From a bacterium HR39 (GTDB lineage Bacteria; Pseudomonadota; Alphaproteobacteria; Geminicoccales; Geminicoccaceae), in assembly GCA_002898955.1 (NCBI GenBank), contig BEIP01000031.1, forward strand, positions 1 through 8,713: a stretch of 8,713 bases of DNA. The letters run 5' to 3'. The position numbers were made by a program, and so were the translations under genes. The notes under the pieces were generated by a model. It had not been told where the DNA came from. It did not search any database and saw nothing but the letters and a program-made list of their open reading frames with translations. The stretch's first letter is position 1, and each line of letters begins with the position of its first letter. Below, one piece after another: positions 1 to 8,098 of the stretch.

Positions 1-1
1 G

Positions 2-532
2 GAGCGGTTGGCCAAGCTCGCCGGCGGCGTCGCGGTGATCCGGGTGGGTGGCGCCACCGAGGTGGAGGTGAAGGAGCGCAAGGACCGCGTCGAGGACGCC
101 ATGCACGCGACCCGCGCGGCCGTCGAGGAGGGCATCGTGCCGGGTGGCGGCGTGGCGCTGCTGCGGGCGACCAAGGCCCTCGAGGGCGTCAAGGGCGCCA
201 ACGAGGACCAGAACCACGGCATCGACATCGTCCGCAAGGCGATCCAGGCGCCGATCCGGCAGATCGCCGAGAACGCCGGCTTCGACGGTGCGGTGGTGGC
301 GGGCAAGGTCCTCGAGAGCGAGGATTATGCCTGGGGCTTCGACGCGCAGGTCGGCGAGTACGCCAACATGTACGAGCGCGGCATCATCGATCCGGTCAAG
401 GTGGTGCGCACCGCCCTGCAGGATGCCGCGTCGGTGGCCGGTTTGCTGATCACCACCGAGGCCCTGGTCGCCGAGAAGCCCGAGAAGAAGAAGGAGCCCG
501 CGGGCGCCGGCGCGGGTGACATGGAGTTCTGA
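2..532 (+). CDS. groEL: Chaperonin GroEL (Hsp60), C-terminal part, 5'-truncated by window edge
   Basis: This is the last 176 residues of the ATP-dependent 60-kDa chaperonin, which forms the double-ring folding chamber in the cytosol with GroES. The frame is open from base 2 and matches GroEL from about E. coli residue 367 onward. It begins [16 protein letters not shown], followed by [16 protein letters not shown], whose Asp (fragment residue 32) corresponds to the ATP-hydrolysis Asp398, then the nucleotide-binding GGGVALLR and the equatorial-domain block [11 protein letters not shown]. The segment [21 protein letters not shown] and the end [14 protein letters not shown] are also typical. The tail reads [10 protein letters not shown] instead of the usual Gly-Met repeats. 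The stop is TGA at 530-532. The first two-thirds of the gene, and presumably groES, lie outside the window. It is convergent with ftsEX and followed by a strong terminator. Identification is essentially certain. Confidence 0.98.
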   Translation, partial: ERLAKLAGGVAVIRVGGATEVEVKERKDRVEDAMHATRAAVEEGIVPGGGVALLRATKALEGVKGANEDQNHGIDIVRKAIQAPIRQIAENAGFDGAVVAGKVLESEDYAWGFDAQVGEYANMYERGIIDPVKVVRTALQDAASVAGLLITTEALVAEKPEKKKEPAGAGAGDMEF

Positions 533-543
533 TCGCCCGCTCC

Positions 544-559
544 GGACCCCACCGGGTCC
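544..559 (+). other. Small hairpin just after groEL
   Basis: GGACCC (544-549), loop CACC, GGGTCC (554-559) form a perfect 6-bp stem 12 bases after the groEL stop. There is no following T-run, so it is not a terminator by itself. It may protect the 3' end of the transcript or simply be chance in GC-rich DNA. Confidence 0.35.
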
Positions 560-575
560 TTCCGCGAACGGGGCA

Positions 576-608
576 GGGGCCGCGGGATGCCGCGGCCCCG
601 CCTCTTTT
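576..608 (+). terminator. Rho-independent terminator of groEL
   Basis: There is a perfect 10-bp GC stem, GGGGCCGCGG (576-585) with CCGCGGCCCC (590-599), a 4-base loop GATG, and then a pyrimidine tail GCCTCTTTT ending at 608. Stem strength, tight loop and the run of four T in otherwise T-poor DNA make it a convincing intrinsic terminator 43 bases after the groEL stop. Confidence 0.88.
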
Positions 609-1158
609 GTGCGCATGCCTCGCCGCGGAGGGGAGAAACGCTGCCGCCCGAGCCGACGCTCGCCTCCGTCGAGGTCCGGGTCTTCCGGAACGGATCCGGG
701 GATCCCGCGCGACCGACGTCGGGTCCCGGACCGGCGAACCGGCCGCCGTTCACAGGATGGCAGCGACTCCACCGCAGGACCCGTGGACGGTGGGAGAGCT
801 CCGCGCGGAGGACGAGCGGGCACCTTCCCCACCGGATGCGGCACGGCGCGGAGATGTGAGGGAGCCGTAAACCGTCGCGTTGGGAGGTCCGGGCCTCCGC
901 ACCGAGAGGTCGCGACGGCCCGGAACGCGCGGTCGTCTTCGCGGCTCTCGGATCCCGGTGTCCTGCAGCGGCCTCGACCGCCCACGGACGCGGTCCGCAC
1001 GGCCTGCCGGATCCCGGCCCCACCGATCTTCGCCGCAGCCGTGCGGGCATGGTGACCGTCTCCGCCGGAGGCCGGGTCGTCTTCGGAGGGTCGACGGATC
1101 CAGCCCGAGGCGCAGCGGAGGCCGGCGCGGCGGTCGGCGGTCCGGCGAAGGCGGGGGG
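609..1158. other. Intergenic region with no recognisable gene (groEL/ftsX convergent ends)
   Basis: These 550 bases lie between two convergent transcription units. Reading frames stay open here only because the DNA is GC-rich. Their translations are Arg/Pro/Ser-rich, have no motif I recognise, and lack a ribosome-binding site of note. The stretch is rich in short palindromes: TTCCGGAA (683-690), CGGATCCG (691-698), GGGATCCC (699-706) and CTCCGCGCGGAG (799-810). GGATCC occurs five times between 692 and 1101. I see no clear intrinsic terminator for ftsX on the minus strand and no tRNA or obvious small-RNA signature. It may be decayed coding sequence or unconstrained spacer. Confidence 0.6.
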
Positions 1159-2019
1159 TCAGGGCAGGCGGGCGAGTCCGCGGCGGACGACGAGGCGCGT
1201 GGTCAGCACCGCGGCCAGCACCATGAGCACGGGCAGGGCGGCGAGCGCCAGCCAGTCGAGGGGACGCAGCGCCGCCTGCGCGGCCTGCGGCCAGAAGACG
1301 GCGGCGCCGCGCATCGCGACGAGCAGCGCCAGCACCGCGGCCACGAAGCCACCCACCGCCCCGCGCAGGCCGCGTCCGGCCACCGCCTGCTCGAACTGCC
1401 GCGCCACATAGGCGTCGTCCGCCCCCATCAGCCGCAGCAGGTCCACCGTCTCCGCCTGGGCGCGCACGTCCACCCGCACGGTGTGGGCGGTGAAGGCGAG
1501 CAGCGCCAGCACCGCGAGGGCCAGCACCGCGAGCGCCGCCGCGCGGGCGATGCGGGCGAGCGAGAGGAGGTCGCCGTCCGCCGCCGCCCCCTCGCCGGCC
1601 ACCACCGTCGCCTCCGGCGAAAGGCGCGCCACCGCCTCGCGCAGCTCGCGGGGATCGGGCCGCACGCCGGGCCGGAAGGTCACGTCGAGCAGCCGCGGCA
1701 GCAGCACGGCACCGCCGGAGCCGGCACCCCACTCGCGCGCGAGGGCGCCGAGTTCCTCCATGGGCACCGGCTCCGCCGCCAGCACGTCGGGGCGCGCCTC
1801 CAGCGCCTCGGCCAGGGCCGCCACATCCGCCGCGGCGCCGGGCGGCAGCGCCACGGTGACGGTGAGCGGCCGGCGGGCGGCATCGCGCAGGGTCCCGTCC
1901 GCCAGCGCCAGCACCGCGAGGGCCAGCACCGCCAGCGCCGTGAGCCCGGCCACCACCCAAGGATACCAGCGGTTGGCCGAGACCCGCTCGAGGGCGAGAT
2001 CGAGATCCAGCCGGTTCAC
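1159..2019 (-). CDS. ftsX: Cell-division protein FtsX (permease-like subunit of FtsEX)
   Basis: This 286-residue inner-membrane protein pairs with the ATPase FtsE. In the family, FtsEX couples ATP hydrolysis at the septum to activation of periplasmic peptidoglycan hydrolases and does not transport a substrate. The topology is the classical one. A short cytosolic N-terminus is followed by TM1 (about 20-40), a periplasmic domain (about 45-155), TM2 (about 158-178), a cytosolic loop holding the family-typical ETVDLLRLMGADDAYVARQFE-like segment (190-210), TM3 (about 218-238) and TM4 (about 255-277). The start is GTG at 2019, overlapping the ftsE stop as GTGA, with GGGAG 7 bases upstream (2031-2027), which implies translational coupling. 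TM1 and TM2 contain the same ten residues (AVLALAVLAL) encoded by an identical 30-bp repeat. The identity is clear from topology, the conserved loop and the partner gene. The periplasmic domain is divergent, as is usual. Confidence 0.93.
   Translation of the reverse strand: MNRLDLDLALERVSANRWYPWVVAGLTALAVLALAVLALADGTLRDAARRPLTVTVALPPGAAADVAALAEALEARPDVLAAEPVPMEELGALAREWGAGSGGAVLLPRLLDVTFRPGVRPDPRELREAVARLSPEATVVAGEGAAADGDLLSLARIARAAALAVLALAVLALLAFTAHTVRVDVRAQAETVDLLRLMGADDAYVARQFEQAVAGRGLRGAVGGFVAAVLALLVAMRGAAVFWPQAAQAALRPLDWLALAALPVLMVLAAVLTTRLVVRRGLARLP
1501..1530 (-). repeat. 30-bp direct repeat, copy in ftsX TM2
   Basis: This is identical over 30 bases to 1903-1932 and in the same reading frame (offset 402 = 134 codons). 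On the coding strand each copy is two near-identical 15-base units (GCGGTGCTGGCCCTC then GCGGTGCTGGCGCTG), encoding AVLAL twice. Confidence 0.9.
1903..1932 (-). repeat. 30-bp direct repeat, copy in ftsX TM1
   Basis: Second copy of the repeat described at 1501-1530, here encoding part of the first transmembrane helix. The flanking bases on both sides differ between the copies, so the identity is exactly 30 bases. Confidence 0.9.
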
Positions 2020-2732
2020 GCCTGCGCTCCCGCCGCCACGCGCGCCTCGCCGCCGGCCGCGACGAGGCGGCCGTCCTCCAGCACCAGCAGCGGATGCGGG
2101 AAGCGGCGCAGCAGCTCCATGTTGTGGGTGGCCAGCACCACCGTGGTGCCGAGGCGGTGCAGTTCGCCGAACAGGTACATGATCCGCTCCGCCCGGCGCG
2201 GATCGAGGTTGGAGAGGGGCTCGTCGGCCAGCAGGATCTGCGGGCGGCCGACCACGGCGCGGGCGATGGCCACGAGCTGGCGCTGGCCCATGGACAGTTG
2301 CCCGGGCGGCGCCTCGGCCAGCGCCCCGAGTCCCACCCAGGCCAGCATCTCGCCCACCACCTCGGCGATGCGGTCCTCGTCGAGGCCGGCGATGCGCAGC
2401 GGCAGCGCCACGTTGTCGAAGACGGAGAGGTGCTCCAGCAGGCGGAAGTCCTGGAAGACCACGCCGATGCGCCGGCGCAGGGCGGCGAGCTCGCCGCGCT
2501 CGGCCAGCGCCACGTCGCGGCCGAAGAGCAGGATGCGGCCGCGACGGGCGGGGAGCGACAGGCTCATCACCCGCAGGAGCGTCGTCTTGCCGGCACCGCT
2601 CGGGCCGACGAGGTAGTGGAAAGTGCCGGCGCGCAGCGCCAGATCGACGCCGCGCAGGGCCTCCGCGCCGCCCTCGCTCCAGGCGGCGGCCACCCCTTCG
2701 AGGCGCAGGACGATGTCGCCGGGCGGTGACAA
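2016..2732 (-). CDS. ftsE: Cell-division ATP-binding protein FtsE
   Basis: This is the cytosolic ABC ATPase of the FtsEX divisome complex. With the start chosen here it has 238 residues, close to the usual 220-240. Visible motifs are Walker A GPSGAGKTT (43-51), the Q-loop in VVFQDFRLLEHLSVFDNVALPL (Q94; the FtsE-typical block), the signature LSMGQRQ (146-152), Walker B ILLADE (166-171) followed by PLSNLD as D-loop, and the H-loop His203 in ATHN. The start is TTG at 2732-2730, preceded by GAGGG with a 5-base spacer, and is chosen because the conserved domain (IVLRLEGV) begins six codons later. A GTG at 2774 or an ATG at 2870 would add a tail with no family match, and the latter would run into the divergent gene. 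The signature departs from the usual LSGGEQQR: Met replaces the second small residue, and Leu replaces the Arg. It is followed by ftsX with a 4-base overlap. Confidence 0.94.
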   Translation of the reverse strand: MSPPGDIVLRLEGVAAAWSEGGAEALRGVDLALRAGTFHYLVGPSGAGKTTLLRVMSLSLPARRGRILLFGRDVALAERGELAALRRRIGVVFQDFRLLEHLSVFDNVALPLRIAGLDEDRIAEVVGEMLAWVGLGALAEAPPGQLSMGQRQLVAIARAVVGRPQILLADEPLSNLDPRRAERIMYLFGELHRLGTTVVLATHNMELLRRFPHPLLVLEDGRLVAAGGEARVAAGAQA

Positions 2733-2823
2733 GGACGCCCTCGCGTATGGGACCCTCGCAGCGCAGCCTTGCACAAAGCGCGCGATTCGTCCAGAGGCTT
2801 CCTCAACCGCTGCGCGAGACGGC
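2733..2823. promoter_or_regulatory. Divergent promoter region between ftsE and the zinc-ribbon gene
   Basis: These 91 bases separate two divergently read genes and must contain the start signals for both unless transcription enters from within a gene. On the + strand TTGCAC (2769-2774) and on the - strand TTGTGC (2776-2771) resemble -35 hexamers and overlap each other. I cannot point to a convincing -10 element at the right spacing for either. Location is the main evidence. Confidence 0.45.
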
Positions 2824-3492
2824 ATGAGCGCATCCGAGCCCGTGGTCATCACCTGCCCTTCCTGCGGCACGCGCTACCGCGTGAGCCGCGGCTCGCTCGG
2901 CCCCGTCGGCAAGACGGTGCGCTGCTCGCGCTGCTCTCACCGCTGGTTCGCCGAGGCGCCGAAGGTGGACGAGCCGCCACCGCCCCTGCCGGAGGGGGTG
3001 CGGGCGCTCGAGCTGGAGGCGACGGCGCCGCCGCCCCGGCGCGGGCTGGCGCTGGCCGGCTGGCTGCTGGTGGTGCTGTTCGTGCTGGTGGTGGCGGGGC
3101 TCGTGGTGGGGCGCAACGAGATCGTCGCCGCCTTCCCTCGCGTGGCGCCCTGGTACGAGCGGCTCGGGCTGCCGGTGCGGGTGCCGCTTGGTCTCGAGAT
3201 CCGCAATCTGCGCTCCGAGCGGCGGGTGGAGGACGGTCTCCCGATGCTGGTGATCCGGGGCGACGTCCACAATGTGAGCGATGCGCCGCGGCCGGTTCCG
3301 CCGCTTCGGGTGCGGCTTCTGGATGCGGCCGGCGAGGAGCTGGATTCCGGTCTGTTCGACGCCCCGGTGCGCGAGCTGCCGCCCGGCGGGACGACGCGCT
3401 TCGAGGCGCGCATGGTGGACCCGCCGCGCGCGGCGGTGCGCTACGAGGTCACCTTCGATCCCCGCATCCCGCCCCGTGAGCAGGAGGGCTGA
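2824..3492 (+). CDS. MJ0042-type zinc-ribbon, single-pass membrane protein (DUF3426-like)
   Basis: This is a 222-residue protein of unknown precise function. The N-terminus is a short zinc ribbon with two Cys pairs, CPSCGTRY (C11, C14) and RCSRCSHRW (C34, C37), the MJ0042 pattern. A Pro-rich acidic linker (about 45-70) leads to one hydrophobic helix (about 76-96, GWLLVVLFVLVVAGLVV). The C-terminal domain (about 120-215) is likely extracytoplasmic, has beta-sandwich character (LVIRGDVHNVSDAPRPVPPLRVRLLDAAG) and resembles DUF3426/FxLYD-like domains. This predicts a cytosolic zinc finger joined to a periplasmic domain. The ATG at 2824 lies ten codons before the first zinc ligand. The ribosome-binding site is weak. 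It is divergent from ftsEX, a neighbour relation I recall from other alphaproteobacteria, which hints at an envelope or division role. No function has been shown to my knowledge. Confidence 0.85.
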   Translation: MSASEPVVITCPSCGTRYRVSRGSLGPVGKTVRCSRCSHRWFAEAPKVDEPPPPLPEGVRALELEATAPPPRRGLALAGWLLVVLFVLVVAGLVVGRNEIVAAFPRVAPWYERLGLPVRVPLGLEIRNLRSERRVEDGLPMLVIRGDVHNVSDAPRPVPPLRVRLLDAAGEELDSGLFDAPVRELPPGGTTRFEARMVDPPRAAVRYEVTFDPRIPPREQEG

Positions 3493-3496
3493 TCCC

Positions 3497-3928
3497 ATGT
3501 CCCGGGCGCTCGCCGCGGCGCGCCGGGCGGCGCGGGCGGGCGAGGTGCCGGTGGGCGCGGTGCTGGTGGACCCGGACGGGCGGGTGCTGGCGGTCTCCGG
3601 CAACCGGGTGGAGCGGGACCGGGATCCCACGGCGCACGCCGAGATGGTGGTGCTGCGCCGCGCCGCCCGGCGGCTGGGCACGCCGCGGCTGTTCGGCTGC
3701 GATCTGTGGGTGACCCTCGAGCCCTGCGCCATGTGCGCGGCGGCGCTGGCGCTCGCCCGCATCCGCCGGCTCTACTTCGGCGCGTGGGATCCCAAGGGGG
3801 GCGGCGTCGACCACGGCCCGCGCATCTTCGACCAGCCCACCGTCCACCACCGCCCCGAGGTCTACGGCGGCATCCGCGAGCGCGAATGCGCCGCCCTGCT
3901 GCGCGCCTTCTTCACCGCGCGGCGGTGA
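3497..3928 (+). CDS. tadA: tRNA-specific adenosine deaminase TadA
   Basis: This 143-residue zinc enzyme deaminates adenosine to inosine at the wobble position of tRNA-Arg(ACG), allowing it to read CGU, CGC and CGA codons. Deaminase-fold signatures are complete. VPVGAVLV lies at 17-24, the zinc/catalytic motif DPTAHAEM has zinc ligand His47 and proton-shuttle Glu49, and LEPCAMC supplies zinc ligands Cys77 and Cys80. The C-terminal ECAALLRAFF segment is also typical of TadA rather than of free-nucleoside or guanine deaminases. The ATG at 3497 is set by a very good Shine-Dalgarno AGGAGG (3482-3487, 9-base spacer) embedded in the last codons of the upstream gene. The two genes are 4 bases apart and probably co-transcribed. 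The N-terminus is slightly shorter than in E. coli TadA but includes the whole catalytic domain. Confidence 0.95.
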   Translation: MSRALAAARRAARAGEVPVGAVLVDPDGRVLAVSGNRVERDRDPTAHAEMVVLRRAARRLGTPRLFGCDLWVTLEPCAMCAAALALARIRRLYFGAWDPKGGGVDHGPRIFDQPTVHHRPEVYGGIRERECAALLRAFFTARR

Positions 3929-4029
3929 GGGATGCGGCTCCCGCTCCGGAATGACGGGCCAGCGCGGACCACTGGCGGCGTGCCCGGCGCTCCGGTAGAA
4001 CACCGGCAGCGCAAGGGAGCACGCCCGCC
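3929..4029 (+). promoter_or_regulatory. tadA-dcd spacer with probable dcd promoter
   Basis: This 101-base gap is the largest break before the tightly packed dcd-to-phosphatase run, so a promoter is expected here. CTGGCG (3972-3977) and TAGAAC (3996-4001) with an 18-base spacer are a weak -35/-10 candidate. The -10-like box lies in an inverted repeat CCGGT (3992-3996) / ACCGG (4002-4006). AAGGGAG at 4013-4019 is the dcd ribosome-binding site. No tadA terminator is apparent. Confidence 0.35.
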
Positions 4030-4584
4030 ATGACCGTGATGCCGGATCACTGGATCCGCCGCATGGCCCTCGAACACGGCATGATCGAGCCCTTCGTCGA
4101 CCGCCAGGAGCGGGCCGGGGTCGTCTCCTACGGCCTCTCCTCCTACGGCTACGACGCGCGGCTCGCCGACGAGTTCCGCATCTTCACCAACGTGGAGAGC
4201 GCCGTCGTCGATCCGAAGAATTTCTCGCCGAAGAGCTTCGTCGAGAAGAAGACCGACGTCTGCACCATTCCGCCCAACAGCTTCGCGCTGGCCCGCACGA
4301 TCGAGTACTTCCGCATTCCGCGCGACGTCATCGTCATCTGCCTCGGCAAGTCCACCTACGCCCGCTGCGGCATCATCGTCAACGTCACGCCCCTCGAGCC
4401 CGAATGGGAGGGGCACGTGACCTTGGAGATCTCCAACACCACGCCGCTGCCCGCGCGGGTCTACGCCAAGGAGGGCATCTGTCAGTTCCTCTTCCTCAAG
4501 GGCGATTCGGCGCCGGAGGTATCTTATGCCGATCGCGGCGGCAAATACATGCGCCAGACCGGCGTCACCCTGCCGAGGCTGTGA
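4030..4584 (+). CDS. dcd: dCTP deaminase
   Basis: This 184-residue cytosolic enzyme deaminates dCTP to dUTP, feeding dTMP synthesis via dUTPase and thymidylate synthase. It aligns along its length with the trimeric Dcd family. Landmarks are the N-terminal [17 protein letters not shown], the [13 protein letters not shown] block (37-49), [10 protein letters not shown] (106-115, holding the Ser108/Arg112 active-site equivalents) and [20 protein letters not shown] (122-141), with the catalytic Glu133 in TLE. The C-terminus [15 protein letters not shown] is the nucleotide-binding tail. The GKSTYARCG version of the active-site loop has Lys where E. coli has Arg. The start ATG at 4030 follows AAGGGAG by 10 bases. 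A second ATG at codon 4 is possible. The gene ends one base before murA, so the two are almost certainly one transcript. Confidence 0.96.
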   Translation: MTVMPDHWIRRMALEHGMIEPFVDRQERAGVVSYGLSSYGYDARLADEFRIFTNVESAVVDPKNFSPKSFVEKKTDVCTIPPNSFALARTIEYFRIPRDVIVICLGKSTYARCGIIVNVTPLEPEWEGHVTLEISNTTPLPARVYAKEGICQFLFLKGDSAPEVSYADRGGKYMRQTGVTLPRL

Positions 4585-4585
4585 G

Positions 4586-5847
<1,262 letters not shown>

Positions 5848-5851
<4 letters not shown>

Positions 5852-6318
5852 GGGACCGGAAGTTGAAGCTCAGGGCCGAGGACGCGGAGGACCTCGCGGT
5901 GCTCGCAGCGCTCCTGCAGGATGCGCGCGCACCGCTCTTCGAGATGGTCTACCAGCCCGGGGAGCGGCGCTTCGCCGCCGTCTTCCGGCGCTACCGGCGC
6001 GAGGCCCAGCCGCATCCCGATGTGCGCGACGGCCTCACCGAGGTGGCGTGCGCGCTGGTCTTCGAGGAGATCGAAGCGGTGCGCCACCGGGGTCTCGATC
6101 CCGCCGACCGCGAGCGGGTGCACCGCCTCCTCACCATCGCCACCCACCCGGGCCGCGAGCGTCTGGTGCACATCCATCTGGTCTTCGACGGCGGCGCCGA
6201 GATCCGTCTCGAGTGCGACCGCATCCGCGCGCGCATGGAGGACTTCGGCGAGATCGTCGCCGCGCTCGAGCCGCCGCCGTTCCATCCGCTCGACGAACCG
6301 GCCGGGGAGCGCGGCTGA
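5848..6318 (+). CDS. DUF2948 family protein of unknown function
   Basis: This 156-residue soluble protein has no signal peptide or membrane segment. I recognise it as DUF2948 from its N-terminal pattern [21 protein letters not shown] (6-26), followed by [22 protein letters not shown] and the C-terminal [16 protein letters not shown]. The placement between murA and hisD is the characteristic alphaproteobacterial position of this family. It contains no catalytic motif that I can name. The middle part (about 60-130) alternates basic and hydrophobic residues ([32 protein letters not shown]), suggesting a mixed alpha/beta fold. It starts at an ATG overlapping the murA stop (ATGA), with only a weak AGGAT upstream, so translation is probably coupled. 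Its stop overlaps the hisD start by one base (TGATG). Family assignment is good; function is unknown. Confidence 0.88.
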
Positions 6319-7622
6319 TGGTGCTGCGGCTCGATTCGCGCGATCCCGGCTTCGCCGGGGCCTTCCGCGCCTTCGTCGAGCGCCGCCGCGAGGAGGAGGC
6401 GGACGTCCGCGAGGCGGTGGCGCGGATCCTCGCCGAGGTGCGCACGCGCGGCGATGCGGCGCTGCTCGACTTCACCCGCCGCTTCGACCGCTTGGAGGCG
6501 GAGCGGGTGGAGGAGCTGCGCATCGGCCCGGAAGAGCTCGAATCCGCCCGCCGGCAGTGCACCGACGAACAGATCGCCGCACTCGAACTCGCGGCTTCGC
6601 GCATCCGCGCCTTCCACGAGCGCCAGCTCCCGCAGGATCTCGAGGTGGAGGACGGGCTCGGCCTGCGCGCCGGCCTGCGCTGGACGCCGATCGACTCGGT
6701 GGGCCTCTATGTCCCCGGCGGCACCGCCGCCTATCCGAGCTCGGTGCTGATGAACGCCATTCCCGCGCGGGTGGCCGGCTGCCGGCGGCTGGTGATGGCG
6801 GTGCCCACGCCGGAGGGGAGGGTGAACCCGCTGGTGCTGGCGGCCGCGCAGATCGCCGGGGTGGACGAGATCTGGCGCATCGGCGGTGCCCAGGCGGTGG
6901 CGGCGCTCGCCTACGGCACGGAGACCATCCGCCCGGTGGACAAGATCGTCGGACCGGGCAGCGCCTGGGTGGCGGAGGCCAAGCGCCAGGTGTTCGGCCG
7001 GGTGGGCATCGACATGATCGCCGGCCCCTCCGAGCTCGTGGTGGTGGCCGACGGCCGGCAGAATCCCGCCTGGGTGGCGGCGGACCTGCTCTCCCAGGCC
7101 GAGCACGACGAGCGGGCGCAGGTGGTGCTGGTCACCGACGATGCGGCCTTCGCGGATGCGGTGGTGGCCGAGGTGGAGCGCCAGCTCGCCGGGCTGCCGC
7201 GCGCCGGGATCGCCCGGCGGAGCTGGGCGGAGCAGGGGGCGGTCGTGGTGGTGGGCGATCTCCTCGACGAGGCGCCGGAGATCGTGGATGCCATCGCGCC
7301 CGAGCACCTCGAGCTGATGGTGGCCGATCCGCGGGCGCTGTTTGTGCGCATCCGCCATGCCGGCGCCGTGTTTCTCGGGCCGCTCTCCGCCGAGGTGATC
7401 GGTGACTACGTGGGCGGGCCGAACCACGTGCTGCCGACTTCACGCACGGCGCGCTTTTCCTCGGGGCTCGGGGTGCACGACTTCGTCAAGCGCACCACCT
7501 TCCTGGAGGTGCCGGAAGCGGCCTTCCGTACCCTCGCCCCGGCGGCGGCCACGCTGGCGCATGCCGAGGGGCTGGATGCCCACGCCCGTGCGGTGGAGCG
7601 GAGGCTCGGGGAGCTGCCGTGA
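6318..7622 (+). CDS. hisD: Histidinol dehydrogenase
   Basis: This 434-residue zinc enzyme carries out the last two steps of histidine biosynthesis, oxidising L-histidinol through histidinaldehyde to histidine with two NAD+. Key elements are all present: the [22 protein letters not shown] block (129-150), [17 protein letters not shown] (207-223), GPSE (236-239), zinc ligands Gln260 and His263 in LLSQAEHD, catalytic Glu329-His330 in APEH, zinc ligand Asp363 in [14 protein letters not shown], and zinc ligand His422 in GLDAHARAV. The length is normal. The start ATG at 6318 overlaps the preceding stop by one base and has GGGGAG at 6304-6309 (8-base spacer). It overlaps the next gene by GTGA. Here hisD is separate from the other his genes, which is common in alphaproteobacteria. 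Confidence 0.98.
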   Translation: MVLRLDSRDPGFAGAFRAFVERRREEEADVREAVARILAEVRTRGDAALLDFTRRFDRLEAERVEELRIGPEELESARRQCTDEQIAALELAASRIRAFHERQLPQDLEVEDGLGLRAGLRWTPIDSVGLYVPGGTAAYPSSVLMNAIPARVAGCRRLVMAVPTPEGRVNPLVLAAAQIAGVDEIWRIGGAQAVAALAYGTETIRPVDKIVGPGSAWVAEAKRQVFGRVGIDMIAGPSELVVVADGRQNPAWVAADLLSQAEHDERAQVVLVTDDAAFADAVVAEVERQLAGLPRAGIARRSWAEQGAVVVVGDLLDEAPEIVDAIAPEHLELMVADPRALFVRIRHAGAVFLGPLSAEVIGDYVGGPNHVLPTSRTARFSSGLGVHDFVKRTTFLEVPEAAFRTLAPAAATLAHAEGLDAHARAVERRLGELP

Positions 7623-8095
7623 GCGACGACAGCCGGCGCATCGTCGAGATCACTCTCGACGAGAAGAGCATCGTGCGGTGGTCGCCGGAGGTCGAACACG
7701 AGCGCAACGTCGCCATCTTCGACCTGCTCGAGCAGAACGACTTCCGCCTGAAGGAAGGCTTCTCCGGGCCGTACCGCGTGCACCTGTCGCTGCGCGAGAG
7801 CACGCTGGTGATGCGGGTGCGCAACGACCAGGCGGGCGAGGAGACGGAGGTCACCCTGCCGGTGCGGCCGCTGCGCCGGGTGATCAAGGACTACTTCATG
7901 ATCTGCGACAGTTACTACAAGGCCATCCGCGGCGCCACGCCCAGGCAGATCGAGACCATCGACATGGCCCGCCGCGGCCTCCACAACGAGGGATCGGAGA
8001 TGCTCATGGACATGCTGCGCGAGCGGGTCGAGATGGATCTCGACACGGCGCGGCGGCTGTTCACCTTGGTCTGCGTCCTCCACCTGCGCGGCTGA
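7619..8095 (+). CDS. UPF0262 family protein of unknown function
   Basis: This 158-residue soluble protein belongs to UPF0262, a small family found next to hisD in alphaproteobacteria. Recognisable segments are the N-terminal [34 protein letters not shown] (7-40), [36 protein letters not shown] (about 90-125, the most family-like part) and a helical C-terminus. There is no signal peptide, membrane segment or known catalytic motif. The start codon is GTG at 7619, overlapping the hisD stop (GTGA) with GGGGAG at 7608-7613. The next gene begins three bases after its stop. Tight coupling on both sides suggests that the product is made in step with HisD and the phosphatase-like protein. No function is known to me; a regulatory or assembly role would be a guess. 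Confidence 0.9.
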   Translation: MSDDSRRIVEITLDEKSIVRWSPEVEHERNVAIFDLLEQNDFRLKEGFSGPYRVHLSLRESTLVMRVRNDQAGEETEVTLPVRPLRRVIKDYFMICDSYYKAIRGATPRQIETIDMARRGLHNEGSEMLMDMLRERVEMDLDTARRLFTLVCVLHLRG

Positions 8096-8098
8096 CGG

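Noticed and set aside
325..1050. - strand open frame that could fill the groEL-ftsX gap
   Set aside because: It is a third antisense to groEL. The rest is Arg/Pro/Ser-rich without motif, and it spans the groEL terminator.
516..1055. + strand open frame after groEL as a possible small gene
   Set aside because: It starts inside groEL in another frame and reads through the strong terminator. Its composition is low-complexity Arg/Pro/Gly/Ser, with no ribosome-binding site.
880..2616. Long + strand open frame (578 codons) across the ftsEX region
   Set aside because: It is antisense to ftsX and ftsE, which have clear domains. Its translation is Arg/His/Gly/Gln-rich low-complexity sequence, as expected for an antisense frame in high-GC DNA.
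3992..4006. CCGGT-AGAAC-ACCGG inverted repeat as a terminator of tadA
   Set aside because: The stem is only 5 bp and there is no T-run after it. It overlaps the best candidate -10 region of dcd, so an operator-like or chance repeat is likelier.
5991..7427. Long - strand open frame (478 codons) opposite DUF2948 and hisD
   Set aside because: It is fully antisense to hisD with all its catalytic motifs. The composition is rich in His, Arg and Gly with no recognisable domain.
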